DNA from: Cristatella mucedo
Taxonomy: Eukaryota > Bryozoa > Phylactolaemata > Cristatellidae
Direction of reading: 5' to 3'
DNA length: 64,000 nucleotides
Assembly: GCA_009760855.2 (NCBI GenBank)
Contig: WPIO01000036.1
Coordinates: 3,881,004-3,945,003 of the forward strand
The translations under genes and the position numbers were made by a program. Within the stretch, counting starts at the first letter, position 1; the number at the start of each line of letters is the position of its first letter. Of this stretch, positions 21,263 through 57,874 are shown in pieces. Below the pieces are notes generated by a model, which was not told where the DNA came from, ran no database searches, and was given only the letters and a program-made list of their open reading frames with translations.

Positions 21263-21399
21263 CTATGGGAACGCCCATCAGATAAAACTATTTGGTTATC
21301 TTGAGGGGACCTAGGTCCTTATTTATACAAAATTATCTTCGGAATGTGTCATACTCTTTGATATCCTAATGCATTTTCTTAACCACTTTCTCTTTGTTG

Positions 21400-21535
21400 C
21401 GTGAGATGAAGTCTGTTGGCTACCAAATGCGTACCGAAAGCCGCTTAGGCCATGAGTGAACCCACACAACTCTCCTGCGTAGAATCCACAAAGTCTGTAT
21501 GACTTTGTGGAGTTACAGACGGAGAAACATTGCAT
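21400..21535 (+). mobile_element. LINE-2 3' UTR fragment
   Basis: Contains AAGTCTGTTGGCTACCAAAT, CGTACCGAAAGCCGCTTAGG and TGACTTTGTGGAGTTACAGA, the LINE-2 3' end seen at 30781-31106. Confidence 0.8.
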
Positions 21536-21824
21536 TAAATATTATTATCGTTCGATTTTTCACATAGCGTTCTTAGAGAAATTAGTCTCTATGCTGGCAG
21601 TTTCTCACAGGCTGCAAGATAATACTAATGGGGTGAGCGACATGCACGGTGTCATGCATGCGAAAGCTAAGCAAGACTCATCGATAAGGCTTCTTTTGCA
21701 GCATAAGTTAAGTGCCTACAATGACATTCATTTCTGTGAGGACGTCCGTAGTCAGATGCAACTAACAGTCATTTCACGCTAATTGAAGCATCGATCATTA
21801 AAAGATTTCAATTACAGATAATAT

Positions 21825-22535
21825 CAAGTATAATAATGATACTAAACTTGTATAGAGCCCTCAGAGAACCTAATCTATGTAGGAATTTTGCATATGCTGT
21901 AAAGGATACATGATCAAATAATTAGTGGTAACATGCACAATATCAATAAGCATAGCAAAGTTAGAGGTGACACGCACAGGATCAGCATACACATATGGTT
22001 AGTGGCAGCATGCGCAGTGTCAGGAAGCATAAAAAATAAAGGACGAATCGCACGGATCAACAATATGCTGAGATAAAAAAATGAAAATCGTAGCTTTTTT
22101 TTAAATGCCAAGTTAGGGGATGTTGCGACATCAGCCAGGATTAAATTTCCGGCGATGGGAGCATGTAAATTACAAGCTCGGTGTCTGAAAGTATTTGGGG
22201 GTTGCAACAGATGAAGCTGGCAGATTTGATTAGGAAAAGTTGGTCGCACGATGCCTATCTTGGTGCTAAAGTAGTTACGATAGAAAGTTGGAGCGAGAGA
22301 ATTTTCTGGACCTTAAAGTGATTCACAGAACAACAAATTCGAAACCGCGCTTGATAGGGAGCTAGAGTGGAGAGCAAAAAGTAGTGTGATGTGGCAATTT
22401 CATCGCCTGTGACGGACACAACTCTCTGCAGAGTTTTGCACTAACTGTAGGAGCCTGATAGCACAGGTAGGTAGACCAGCAATCGTGAGTTACGAGAATT
22501 GAGAAGATATTTCACAAATGCGCGGACCGACTTTG
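21825..22535 (-). mobile_element. LINE-1, old 3' part
   Basis: Follows the LINE-1 3' order (tail, stem, 3' UTR, C-terminal codons up to the complement of the LVQNSAARL region near 22430) with many indels and stops. Confidence 0.75.
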
Positions 22536-22869
22536 ATCAAATTTAGCTGTCTAAGGAGGCTTAGCAATGCCACGTGGCTGAAAGAAGGCAGACAGATATG
22601 GAGCTAATGTATTTGAATAGTGATAGGTTACTTTGGAAGGATGACAGTACGAGATTCACAAAACGGGGAGGCAGGAAAGGCCTTTAAAAAGCCACGAGGT
22701 CATATAGGTTAGCGGATACGAAAGAAGTGATCATTTATTTAATACTGGTATTATTGATTATACGTTTGATGCAGCCGCATACAAGCTGGCATCTGCTCTT
22801 CACTGCTTGACGTTTAACAGCTGTCGTAGATCATGTGGGTCCATGGTGTAGGACAAATATTAAAATCTC

Positions 22870-23336
22870 GAGCCTCGTTGAGGACCTACTACTTTTATAG
22901 GCCCTTCATGTTTGTTGTAAGGCGAGCGTCTCAATATCGTTAGCCTTTAGTGATAGCATGCAGCCCCTCTGCATAGTTAAGGTTACCGAGTACACGCACA
23001 TCTATAAAGAATATGGTGAGAAGAACAGATGGTTAATGGCTACTTTTTAAACTTCACAAAGTTAGGAGATGCCGGAGTTTGCTAGTATATTCCTTACTTC
23101 ACTAGAACATCAACTTTGGTCACTGTTCCCTAAGGATTTGAGGTTAGTTCGAAACATAGCTAAATATCTCAAAACAGACGGAGAGTGATACGATGCCTCA
23201 TCTGATTGGCAGTGTTCCGAATATATAGTGTGGAGAATGGAAATTAGGGGTGAGCGAGACTTGGAAGCAGATTTAATGGTTTCTTGGGAGCTAGTACAGA
23301 TGGCAAGAAGTGGTGTAATGTGGCAACTGCAACATT
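22870..23336 (-). mobile_element. LINE-1, left half of a split old copy
   Basis: Decayed 3' UTR and C-terminal coding sequence ending in AGAAGTGGTGTAATGTGGCA. It resumes at 24665 after a younger LINE-1 in the opposite direction. Confidence 0.6.
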
Positions 23337-23339
23337 CAG

Positions 23340-24664
23340 GGCAGATATATCTTCTTGTGGATGTGATTGCCAGGCACAGCCTAAGCATCCGCTTCTGCGC
23401 AGATGACTGTCAGCTGTACCTTTGCTTTTATCCCTCCCAGCCCTCCAGCATTTCGAATTTTCTAAGCTCTCTTGCTGCATGTACTGATGACATTCGCTCT
23501 TGGATGGCAGCAAATTTTCGTTAACTAAATTATGATAGAAAACAACCTACTATTTATAATAACACCAGGTGCGACTCAGTAATTGGAAAGTTAAAAAGCT
23601 CACAATCGGCTTTTTCAGCAAATCTCCTCTTGGATCTGCACGAAATCTAGGTGTCCTGTTCCGAATTGATCTGGTGAGCTGTTATAGCACACTAAGTAAA
23701 ACGGTTGCTTTTCACGACCTCGGTCCGAGGTATAGGTTCGAATACTGCTGTGGGTGATCCTTAATCGCTGCTGCAAGCGGTAGTGATAGCCGTTATGGCT
23801 CTTTTGTCGCTATTAAAAATGTGGCTAATTAATCAGCTAGTATTTTATTTTTCATTATACGACCCCGTCAGCTCCACAGTCAAGTCTGCCTACTTTCAGC
23901 TACTTAAAATTGCTAAAATTTGGCCTTGCTTAGTTTGGTATAGAACTCTAAATTGGTTCATGCATTTGTGACATTCCGTCTCGACTTTTGTAACTCACGT
24001 AATGATGGTCTACAAGCCTGTGCAATCAGGTGCTTAGAGCTGTTGCGAAAGTCTGTAGTTAGGCTTGTCTGTTGTGAGAATCGCAGTTGCGGCATCAAAC
24101 CACTTTTAGCTGACATGCTCTGGCTACCAGTCAAGCAGCGCATCGGCTTCAAAGTTTTGTCGCTCAATTTTAGGTCCCTTTACTCTGTGGCTCCAGTCTA
24201 TCTCTCAGATCTACTTACCCACCTGACTAAGCGTCGTACCATACGCTTGTAGGAATCTTATCCTTTACCTATACCTCGTGCGAACCTCAAATCCTTGGGA
24301 GCAGCTCCGTTAGTTCGTATGCTCCCGAAGCCTAGAACTCACTTCCAACTGAAATCACGACATACTCTTACTTGACAACATTTAAAAAGTAGCTAAAACC
24401 TCATGTTTTTATCAAAGCATTTAGTGGGTCCGCATGAATCTTCCGGTGTGTGCTTAGTGTGCTGACACTGTGCAAGCTGCCACTAACCATATTTGCATGC
24501 TGACCTTTGACATGTCACCTCTAACCAATTTATGCTCGTTGTCGTTGACAATGTTGCCAGTAACTATTTGATCATGCTACATTCGCAGCAAAATATGAAA
24601 TGCTTAGAAAGATATTGAGCTCTCTGAGGGGGCTTTAGCACATGCATTATTATTATTATTATTT
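23340..24664 (+). mobile_element. LINE-1 nested in an antisense LINE-1
   Basis: RT region with CADDCQLYL in place of YADD, SSLAACTDDIRSWMAANF, then C-terminal codons and the 3' end with an ATT tail. A SINE-2 lies inside it at 23690-23860. Multiple stops. Confidence 0.82.
23690..23860 (+). mobile_element. SINE-2 inside LINE-1
   Basis: Head CGGTTGCTTTTCACGACCTC, B-box-like TAGGTTCGAATACTGC, body GGTAGTGATAGCCG and an AGCTAGTATTTTATTTTTC end. It interrupts the LINE-1 coding sequence between GATCTGGTGAG and GTCAGCTCCAC. Confidence 0.8.
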
Positions 24665-24790
24665 TAAGCTTTGCGGCAGAGTTTCGCACCACCTGTAAGC
24701 GCCTGTTGCAAAGGCCGATAGACTACCAATCAATAAGTAATATAAGTCAAAATGGGATGTCATAAATGAGTGGACCAATTTGGATACATT
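24665..24790 (-). mobile_element. LINE-1, right half of the split old copy
   Basis: GCGGCAGAGTTTCGCACCAC matches the minus-strand LINE-1 coding region just after the point where 22870-23336 ends. Confidence 0.65.
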
Positions 24791-25780
24791 GTGAGAATTA
24801 GTGGAATCCCAGCAAGTAATCAACGACTTTAACAACAGCTATTGAACTTCTTAACCAGTCCCATGCAAGAAACCACTTACTAATCCCCGTGCTCAAGTAG
24901 CAGAATGTTTATCTAAGCAATTGCTACACCTCATTAAGACTCCTTAGCTGCCATCTTAACCACATTTTAATTCCTTTCGCCCTTACCCTTCTGCTCTTAC
25001 CTCACATTCATCTATCTACCAAACTCCTGGCTCAACTTACGTTTCGTACTAGAAAGATAGCTAGTCCTCAAAACTAAAATTTCTTGCTTAATGAAAAGAC
25101 CATTTCTGGGAAAATAATTTTAAAAAGATTTACGATAATAATTCAAGTAATCTTGCCCAATATTCCTTCTGTCATTTCATCTAAGCCCGCTCAAGGAGCG
25201 GTGCCAGGGAAGATGAACTATTTTATCAATTCATCCGATCTTGCTTATAAAATAACATTTGACTGTCGAGCTAGGGAATCCTCAGATGTTACTATCATTC
25301 GGGCCTACAATAAATGAAAAAAATTCTAATCAGGGTAGGTGTGTCTCTGTACTTGATCATCTAGATCTATGTCCAGCATTTCGTGCTATCAGCCAGCCGA
25401 TCCTTTGGGAGGGTCACTTCGTATGCATAGCTTTTGCTTCTTCGATGTCAAATAGCTTAATCTAAACTAGCTCAGCGAGAGCGGTCTAGTTGTAGATTTA
25501 AACTGGTGACATTCCATCTCGGAAGCCCGTAACATGCACCCAGGGTTAGGTCTCACACATTTTCAAAGCCTTTTTTTCGTAGCTATTCTCTCCTACTGGT
25601 CGATGATACTACCAAAAGTCTCGACTTGTATTGCTTAGCCACCGATGGCTATCGGAGATAGACCAGTTGTTTAGAAAGATGCTCAATCTTACCTGGGACT
25701 TTGACTAGCACTAGGTTGAATCATTTTAAAAGGAGCTGAGAGTGGTTGGAGGGTAAAACAGAAGGAACGCAGGATATCAT
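24791..25780. other. No recognisable gene
   Basis: AT-rich, with only short frames and no identified repeat. Confidence 0.5.
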
Positions 25781-26095
25781 GATACTGTGATAGAATTATC
25801 CATGTTATCGCAGCTCCCATGGCTATGCACTTCACCTGCAGTCATAGTCCGAAGCCAGGCAGAGGCTTTTATGCCACGGAAGGAGTACAGTACTTGCATG
25901 TGTATGATCGCTAAGGCTGACATTGAAAACAATCCTCGCGTTTTAGGCAGCCACTTTCCATCGAAATTTCCATCAACAGCAATAGTACGCATCTTGGCGA
26001 GTTTCGGTTCTGTTTCGGTGAGTCTTAACTTCCATACAGACTCTTCAGTATCGATATTTGACAACAATGAAACTTCTTGCCCAGGATAAAAAGCT
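25781..26095 (-). pseudogene. Possible Mutator-type transposase fragment
   Basis: A 96-codon frame with AVDGNFDGKWLPKTRGLFSM, then SALAIIHM and a later HSHGSCDNM. The DGxW...RG..S order recalls the Mutator-like transposase domain seen in many invertebrate genomes, but the following Cys pair is absent and the match is short. An unknown host exon is possible. Confidence 0.25.
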
Positions 26096-26101
26096 GGTTA
26101 G

Positions 26102-26375
26102 ATGTAATGTATCTTCGTCTGTAACTCCACAAAGTCATAAAGGCCATGTGGGTGTTACGCAGGAGAGCTTTGTATAGCGCACTCACAGCCTAAGTGGCTT
26201 TAGTTACTCATTCGGTAGCCAACAGACTTCGTCTCACGCAACAAAGAGAAAGTGGGAAGCATAGCAGAGTCAGGAGAGCAGTTGAGGTAGTGAATAGCAT
26301 AGAAGTAGCAGCTCAGGACCGCTAAAAATGATGTGCCATAGTCGGCAGTAGGAGAGTAGCTTTCGTTGCGTAGAT
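26102..26375 (-). mobile_element. LINE-2 3' end fragment
   Basis: Starts on plus with TGTAATGTATCTTCGTCTGT, the complement of the pentamer tail, then the 3' UTR and last codons as in 27298-30780. Confidence 0.88.
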
Positions 26376-27124
26376 CAATATTACAACGAGTGATGCACTG
26401 GATGATGCCTGCTCTTAAACGTTGGATAGTGGGTAATGAATGGCTGGCTGACTGGCTGTCATCTAGTCACATGTCACGTGAGGGCACTTTTTTCGCCACC
26501 TAGCCTGACCTTCTTACAGGCTGCAGTTGTTCTGCATCTTTCGCTAGTTTCAGGGCTTACCTTTGCAAGCAAAGCACAGCTGTGAATTTCCCTAGCGTCA
26601 ATCTAATACAAACAGCTGAAGAAGTATTCTCAAACAGCACCTTAGCCTCTTCGTTGTAAAGTTCAAAGTCATGCTCTCGCTCTGGGGGGGGGATTGCGAG
26701 CTTCATAGCTTAGTCCTGCATGCGCCAAGTGCATTCAATCTGCACTATGCCTAACTCTTGGCGTGCGACCTTGCAGCAGTCTAAAAATATTCTTACCTCT
26801 TCCGCTTGTCCAGCTGACCTATATGCTAGTTACTCTAGTCTGTTTCAACAGCCTTTGAAGCTGACATTGTGTTCAGTGTGCTGCCTCAGTCAGGTTGCCA
26901 AATTAGATTATTTTCGCAGCGATAATTTTTGTAACATAAGAGTCGCAGCCTAAAAACTTGAACAGTGAAGCGGGAATATTTCCTGCATACAAGGAAACTA
27001 TGCTATAAACTTTTTTAAACTTTTTCATGCTACAAACCTTTTTCAGATTTTTCATAATATCGTGCAGCTTATCACACGCACGCACGCATGCACGAGCGAA
27101 CATGCACACATTGTGTGCATAAGT
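26376..27124. other. No recognisable feature
   Basis: No credible coding frame; a run of eight G near 26684 and a short GCACGCACGCATGCAC stretch near 27075. Confidence 0.5.
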
Positions 27125-27297
27125 TCTTACGCTGACCCACAAGGCCCGCCACGGCTTGGCTCCTTCGTACCTAGCTGAACTGCTGCATCAGTTTCAGCCT
27201 GTTCGCGCCCTCAGGTCCTGTGTGGACAATAAATTAGCTGTCCCATTCCTCCGCTTAAAGACAGTTGGCGACAGAAGCTTTAGCTCTGCAGGTCCTA
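27125..27297 (+). mobile_element. LINE-2, left half of an interrupted copy
   Basis: Encodes KARHGLAPSYLAELLHQFQP on plus and ends at AGGTCCTA (27290-27297). It continues at 30781 after the antisense insertion. Confidence 0.88.
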
Positions 27298-30200
27298 ATG
27301 TAATGTAATGTATCTCCATCAGTAACTCCACAAAGTCATAAAGACCGTGTGGGTGTTACGCAGGAGAGTTTTGTAAAGCGCACTCACAGCCTAAGCGGCT
27401 TTCGGTACGCATTCGGTAGCCAACAGACTTCGTCTCACGCAACAAAAAGAAAGTGGGAAGCATAGCAGAGTTAGGAGAGCAGTTGAGGTAGTGAGTAGCA
27501 TAGAAGTAGCAGTTCAGGACCGCTGAAAAAGATGTGCCATAGTCGGCAGTTGGAGAGTAGATGTCGTTGCCTAAGAATTGTGGAAACGAGTTCCACAATC
27601 TAGGACCTGCAGAGCTAAAGCTTCTGTCGCCAACTGTCTTTAAGCGGAGGAATGGGACAGCTAATTTATTGTCCACACAGGACCTGAGGGCGCGAACAGG
27701 CTGAAACTGATGCAGCAGTTCAGCTAGGTACGAAGGAGCCAAGCCGTGGCGGGCCTTGTGGGTCAGCGTAAGAACTTTGCTCTGTATCCTTTGCTCAACC
27801 GGCAACCATTCTAGCTCTTTCACCAAAGGAGACGCGTGCTCAAACCGCTGGGACTTGAAGACCAGCCTTGCATCCATATTCATAGACCGCTGTAGTGGCA
27901 TAATAGATTTCTTTGGTAGCCCAGCCAAAAGGGAATTACAATAATCAAGCCGAGACAGAACTTAAGAGCTAGTTAATTTTTTTACAAGCCACTGTGGGAG
28001 ACAGCTTCTAATCTTGGATAGGGATCGGATGTGATGGCTAGCTGTAGAGGCAGTCTTCTGAATGAAGCTTTTGAAATTGAGGCAGCTGTCGAACACGACA
28101 CCTACATTACGAGCACGTGGTGAAGGTCGCACAATAGCATCACCTATTACAACAGCAAAGCCTTTTAATCCAGCCACACGCTTAGGGTGTCCTATGAGAA
28201 GCAGTTCGGTTTTATCGTCATTTAATTTCAGGAAGTTTTCCGACATCCAGGATCGAATATCGGCAAGGTAAGCATTCAGTTTCTCAGTTACTGCAGCAGA
28301 TTCCGACGGTTTAAATGACAAATACAACTGAGTATCGTCAGCATAGAAGTGATATCCTATTCCATGGGCCTTAATCACTTTTCCCAGAGGTTGCGTATAA
28401 ATGGAGAACAGCAAGGGACCAAGTACAGACCCTTGAGGGACTCCACAGGTGACCCTTCTCATGTCTGAGACCTGACCCCCACACGACACGGATTGAACAC
28501 GATCAGACAAGTATGATTTAAACCACGCCAGTGCTTCGTCTGCCAGACCGATCATTGTTCTCAATCTTTCAAGCAGAACTTCGTGATCAATGGTGTCGAA
28601 GGCAGCAGACAGATCTAGCAGAGCTAAGGCAGTGACATTCCCGTCGTCATTGCCATGTAGAATGTCATTGTTAACACGGAGGAGAGCTGTTTCAGTGGAG
28701 TGCTGCCTCTTGAAACCTGATTGAAATGTTTCTGACATTCCATTATTTTCAATATGTTCAACTAGCTGCTTAGCAACAATTTTTTCAAGAATCTTTGATA
28801 AGAACGGAAGAAGGGAAACTGGACGATAGTTTGCTAGGACCTCTTATCTAATCCAGGCTTTATAAGAATAGGCCTAACGATTGCCGATTTGAAGGACTTG
28901 GGGACGACCTTTTTTCCCAAAGAAGCATTACAAATCTTGGTTATGGCAGGGCTAAGTTGGTCTGCAAGTGAAGACCACAGAGATGAAGGTATAGGGTCTT
29001 CAGGAGACGAACTCTTTTTGCTAGACCTTATTAAGGCAGCCACATCACTGGCAGAAACTTCGGAGAACCTTTTAAGAAAGGTCACAGGTTGAGGAACGGC
29101 GATTGCTTTGGTCGGAGGGGGCTTAATAGAGGCACGAATGTGCACAATTTTTCAGTAAAGAAGGCTGAAAACTTTTCGGCTGAGCCCTTAATATCTGGGG
29201 AGTCAGACCTGACAGCATTGGCCAGTAAATGGTTTATTGTCTAATAAATCTGTTTCGTGTCCGACTGGCAGGAATTCAGTTTTTTAATGAAAAAAGAAGC
29301 CCTGGCTTTTTTAAGCTTTCGGGTGTAAACTCGAAGGAAGTCTTTAAAATTGACTAGGTCTGCCTCAGGCCCCGATTTCTTAAAACGACGTTCCAGCCAG
29401 CGCTTAACACGGCGCATCTTAAGGAGTTTTTTTTGTAAATTGAAAGCAATCTCTACGACTTTGAACACGGATAGAGCGAACGGGAGCATGCTTGTCAAGA
29501 GCGCTCCTAAGTGTCATGTTCATCGCATCAGTGAGGGTATCGATGCTGCCGGTCGAGTCTGAATGCAGATCAAGAAGGCTTGCATCACAAACAGATTTCA
29601 AAAACTTGTCCAAGTCAATGCTTTGTAAGTTACGTCGTTTGGCAAATTCGACATTACCCTGCACGTACGAGGGAGCAGGAACAGTAAATGAGACCGAGCA
29701 ATGATCTGAGAGGATCAGCGGGCACACCACAAAGTCAGTGGGGAGGAGATCCTTAGTGATCACGAGATCTAGAATGTGGCCACCGACGTGGGTGCTATGA
29801 TTAACGTGTTGGGCCAAACCAAGATTCTCCAGACAGTCAAGAAATGAGCGGACCTGGCTGTTGCTAGGGTTGTCAATGTGAATATTGAAGTCTCCTACAA
29901 TCAGTAGCGGCCAGTCACACACACATATTTTAGCGAGGAACTCTGAAAACTCCTCTATAAACAAGTTTAGACAGCCAGAAGGAGGCCGGTATATCACAAC
30001 GGTGAGAGGCATTGTCTTTGATGAAGACCTGATAGCAACCGATTCAAACGATGACCCATACGAGAAACTGTACATTTTATAGCCAAATGATTCGCGAACA
30101 ACAATTGCAACCCCGCCCCAAACCTTGTCAGAACGCATGGACTGATAGAATGAGAACCCGGGTGGGGCGGTCTCGGAAATACAGCTACTGGAACAAGGCG

Positions 30201-30780
30201 TCATCCAGGTTTCGGTAAGCAGAAATGCATCTAGCTTCTCCTGGACCACCTGATCGCGGATAAGTAACCCCTTGGTTTTTAGCGAGCGGACATTTATTAG
30301 GCGGAATTTAAGAGGCTGTTCAACAACTGGGCGACGGCGATGAAGTGGCTCGTATTCTCTACCGTTTGAGTCCGGCCTGGCGGACGCTGGCTCTTCGAAT
30401 TTGAATTGGACCTTGGTAACGGCCGTGGGACGACGTTTCACAACGTGCTGGGCTACAGCGGGTGGGCTACTACCGCAACAAATACTATTTAGCGCTTTAA
30501 ACTTACGAGTCGTAGGTTTGATAGCTGAGCTGTTGATGGGGCGAACGCAGGATGCAGGTAGGTTCTCGCTGACCCGCCGGAGAAGGCCGCCGGTAGGTAT
30601 CGACTAATGGCGACAACGCATCTTATGCTAAGCAGGTCCTGTTTTGTGTAGCATATCCGAGGACAGCTCATAAATAGTCACAGCGAAGATAGCAGCGGAA
30701 TACCCGAAGGTATTACGGAGAAATCAAGTAAAGATCCACACCACGCTAGGAGTTGCCCGAGGCCGCTCTTTAGCGCGGGT
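27298..30780 (-). mobile_element. LINE-2, near full-length element (3483 bp), nested
   Basis: CR1/L2-clade non-LTR retrotransposon. Endonuclease frame 30441-29419: INVRSLKTKGLL, LLTETWM, VIYRPPSG, LLIVGDFNIHIDNP, THVGGHILDLVI and LSDHCSVSF, all expected for an APE-type nuclease. After a frameshift near 29430 and further breaks to 28834, the RT frame 28738-27962 shows SGFKRQHSTETALL, LLDLSAAFDTIDHEVL, GVPQGSVLGPLLF, YADDTQLYLSF and FLKLNDDKTELLLI. The C-terminal frame 27928-27356 overlaps the 3' UTR. The tail on minus is (ACATT)n. Flanked by AGGTCCTA at 27290-27297 and 30781-30788. Few lesions, so one of the younger elements here, but not active. Confidence 0.92.
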
Positions 30781-31106
30781 AGGTCCTAGGCTGTGGGACT
30801 CGCTTCCACAATTCTTACGCAACGACGTCTACTCTGCAACTGCCGACTATGACACATCTTTTTCAGCGGTCCTGAACTGCTACTTCTATGCTACTCACTA
30901 CCTCAACTGCTCTCCTAACTCTGCTATGCTTCAAACTTTCTCTTTTTTGCGTGAGACGAAGTCTGTTGGCTACCGAATGCGTACCGAAAGCCGCTTAGGC
31001 TGTGAGTGCGCTATACAAAACTCTCCTGCGTAACACCCACATGGTCTTTATGACTTTGTGGAGTTACTGACGGAGATACATGACATGACATGACATGACA
31101 TGACAT
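30781..31106 (+). mobile_element. LINE-2, right half of an interrupted copy
   Basis: Starts with AGGTCCTAGGCTGTGGGACT and continues the frame of 27125-27297 through the 3' UTR to an (ACATG)n tail. Confidence 0.88.
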
Positions 31107-31721
31107 AATACTTAAGCTTGCGCATAACGTTTCACGAAGAACAGTAAATCCTTCAATGAGCTGCTGGGTTTTTAGCTTCAATTAAAACTTAAAACGACGG
31201 AGTTTCATTCGTTCGGCAGCGACGTCTTTCGCTAGTGATTTACATGCTTTTGATGCACATGAGCTACCGAGACTTCCTCCAAAAGCTTTTAGGACAATCG
31301 AACGAGTCCAAGATGCATCGCCGCTCTGTCAAATGTCCTAGTTCGAGTCCGCTGTGGTTTCCAATTGCGGTTCGTAACTCAGCTCTGCGCCATGATGGAT
31401 TTATCATATGGCGAAGGAGCAGAGCTGGTAATATCGCAGAGCAACCGAACAGATGCGAGAGGCTTGAACGCTGCTGATTTTCTCAATTCGTGTAATTTCT
31501 GACTCAAGAGTTTACGCAATATGTTCAACATCTACTTCAGTGTGAGGCATTCGAGTTCTCTGGCGTCAAGGGGAGTGATTTGAAATTCCGAGGCAAGCGA
31601 GAGTCTGTTCTTTTTTTAATCTCACCATTCAACCGGCAAGACTGCTGCAGATCAATGTAAGTCTGTGTTTCAGAACAGTCAAGATCAAGGTAGAAACTAG
31701 GAACAAATATATAAAACATAT
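31107..31721. other. No recognisable feature
   Basis: No credible coding frame or identifiable repeat. Confidence 0.5.
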
Positions 31722-31866
31722 ACATTTCATTTGTATAGCGCCCTAAGAGAACTTATTTTCCATGCAAATGCTTGACATATGCCTCGAGGGTCGAACGTAC
31801 GACCTCGGTCAGACCTTGATTGGGCGAGCGCCTTAACCACTGCGTCAAACCAACAAAGCTCGAAAT
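31722..31866 (-). mobile_element. SINE-1
   Basis: On plus it starts with the complement of the 3' stem (TATAGCGCCCTAAGAGAACT), then a B-box complement (TCGAACGTACGACCTCGG) and an A-box complement near CGCCTTAACCACTGCGTCAA. Confidence 0.8.
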
Positions 31867-31914
31867 AAGACTCTTCGGCCATATTGAGATGCAGCGACTT
31901 CTCAATCAGGCAAT

Positions 31915-32058
31915 GTGTAATATGCTTGTTTAGCGCCCTTGGAGTGAACCCAATCATTATCCAGTCGCGTCGTACGTCTGCCACAGGTCTCGGGCTCACG
32001 ATCTCAGTCATCAAAAGGCGAGCCTTAAACCATCTGGGCCAAACTAGGGTGGTAAAAT
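31915..32058 (-). mobile_element. SINE-1, second adjacent copy
   Basis: Same orientation and order as the neighbour 50 bp to the left: TTTAGCGCCCTTGGAGTGAA, B-box complement GGGCTCACGATCTCAG and A-box complement CTTAAACCATCTGGGCCAAA. Confidence 0.75.
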
Positions 32059-32739
32059 GCACCATTAGAAAATGCCCGGCGATCTGGCATGATCTTTGAT
32101 CACCTCATTATTAATTGGTCGTGCCGATTCAAAGAGCTCGCTCTATGGTGGTGCTGACGAAGTAGCAAACGGAAAAAAATGCATGAACCTTTTCACCCAA
32201 CAAGGGAGTTACAAAGCGGCGAATGCACGGTTCGAGTATACGGTGACGGTAACTATTCGGCCGTGCGGATATGAAAAACCTCAAGAGCTTCAAGTGGTTC
32301 TAAAGATTTATACTGCATTCTTCGTGGTATTAGTTTCAAGACAGAGAATGGCGCTGGAGAGTGTAGCTGAATATTCAATTCAAGTTTTTTTTTCAATTTT
32401 AATTTAGTTTACTTCGATTAAAAAATGAACGAGCTAGTCTATATTCTCACTGATAAGTATTTATACTGCTGTTTCTATCAGGAGTGCTTTAACTTTGACC
32501 ATCGGACCCAGTCAACTCTAAAATGAGGAATTTCAAAACTTGAAAGTTTGTGCCACGAAGGTGCTCATCTTTAATTACCGGGTTCAAGGCGAATGCATTG
32601 GATGACTGAGGATGTTGGCTCGAGCCTCGTGGCATATATGAAGTTCCTGCTGACATATTAAGATCTCCTAGAGCGCTATGCCAATACATTATACTTGTAT
32701 ACAGTCTAGTTGTAGATCTAATTACTCAAACGAGTCAGC
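32059..32739. other. No recognisable feature
   Basis: No credible coding frame or identifiable repeat. Confidence 0.5.
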
Positions 32740-33357
32740 AGTGCTGCTCTAGTATAGCGGCCTTCTCTGGAGTGCAGACCTAGGAAGAGTCTCTCTGCAT
32801 TTTTACTGGATCTTTTTTTGCGAAGCTTGATAATATTGGTCCACTAGTCCTTCGCGAGCACCCCTGTTCTCGCTTAGACATCGGAAGCACTGGTCTCCAA
32901 TAGTTTAGGTCCTATCACAGTCAGCGATTCCCAAGTATCGTAGAAATTGGACAAAGATCGTTTGAGGAGCTACTAAGGCTTACTCATGGCTCAATGACTG
33001 GCTCACTTTTTCACAATTTAAGCTCTCCATCTCGCAGTTTCCATGAACAAGCACAATCGAGGTTTAAATTTATTCGCAAATGACACACAGCTGCACCAGT
33101 TCTTCGATCTCTCCTAGCTGAATCTGGGTGAGCTCTTCTAAAGAGACCTTCATAGGTGACAAGCATAATCAGTGCATCGTCCTATGATTCAAAATCCTAC
33201 CTTTGCACAGCCCCCGCCAAATCTTTCGCAGTCTCTCTCCCTCTCTCTCTCACTCTCTCTCCTTTACACCCCTTCGCAGCAAATGAAAAGCATCCAGGAA
33301 GAGATTGAGTTCTCAGAGGGCGCTTTATCAAGTACATTAGTATTATTATTATTATTA
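32740..33357 (+). mobile_element. LINE-1, heavily decayed, with separate 3' end
   Basis: 32740-33130 follows the RT region with many lesions (a remnant of CAAATGACACACAGCTGCAC is the YADD region). 33275-33357 is the 3' end (GCAAATGAAAAGCATCCAGG to the ATT tail). A CT-rich stretch separates them. Confidence 0.65.
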
Positions 33358-33425
33358 CCCCCCTCTATCACTCTCTCTCTCTCTCACCCTCTCTTGGTTG
33401 CTCACTTTCTCTCTCGCCATCTCTT
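33225..33425. repeat. CT-rich low-complexity tracts
   Basis: Two CT runs (about 33228-33262 and 33368-33388) on either side of the LINE-1 3' end, downstream of the PPM1G copy B stop. Confidence 0.85.
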
Positions 33426-33894
33426 TTGCTATCTGATGATTTTAAGGACTCATGCAGCAAGTTTGGTGCTGGAAGCAGCGGCACGAAGAGGAAGAACGCT
33501 GAAGGCAGAAATGCACGATTCTGTAGACATTACGCCAGCAACGCCTGAAGAGACTAGTTCTCTAGCTCAATGGGCACGGTGGTTTCGGAAGATGCGACTG
33601 CCACTAAGGACAACAAAGGCTCGAATTTGTACTGCTGCATACAAGCTCCGCCCAGATTCGACTGCAGGCGCGGATCCGCCGGCACCGGCCCGCTCACTTC
33701 CACCGAGGAATCGTCCCAAGAAAGAGTCCGAGGAAGGCGTGCCAACTTCCTTTGCTGACAGCACGCTGCAAGTACCTCTGTCTCGCTGTTAGCTTTGCAG
33801 AGAAGTCCCAGCAGCGGCGGCTCGTGCTCACTCGGACCCAGCAGTCTCACGTGACCCACAGAGCAAGGCCTCCGTCCGCCTCGACCCGAAATCG

Positions 33895-57874
<23,980 letters not shown>

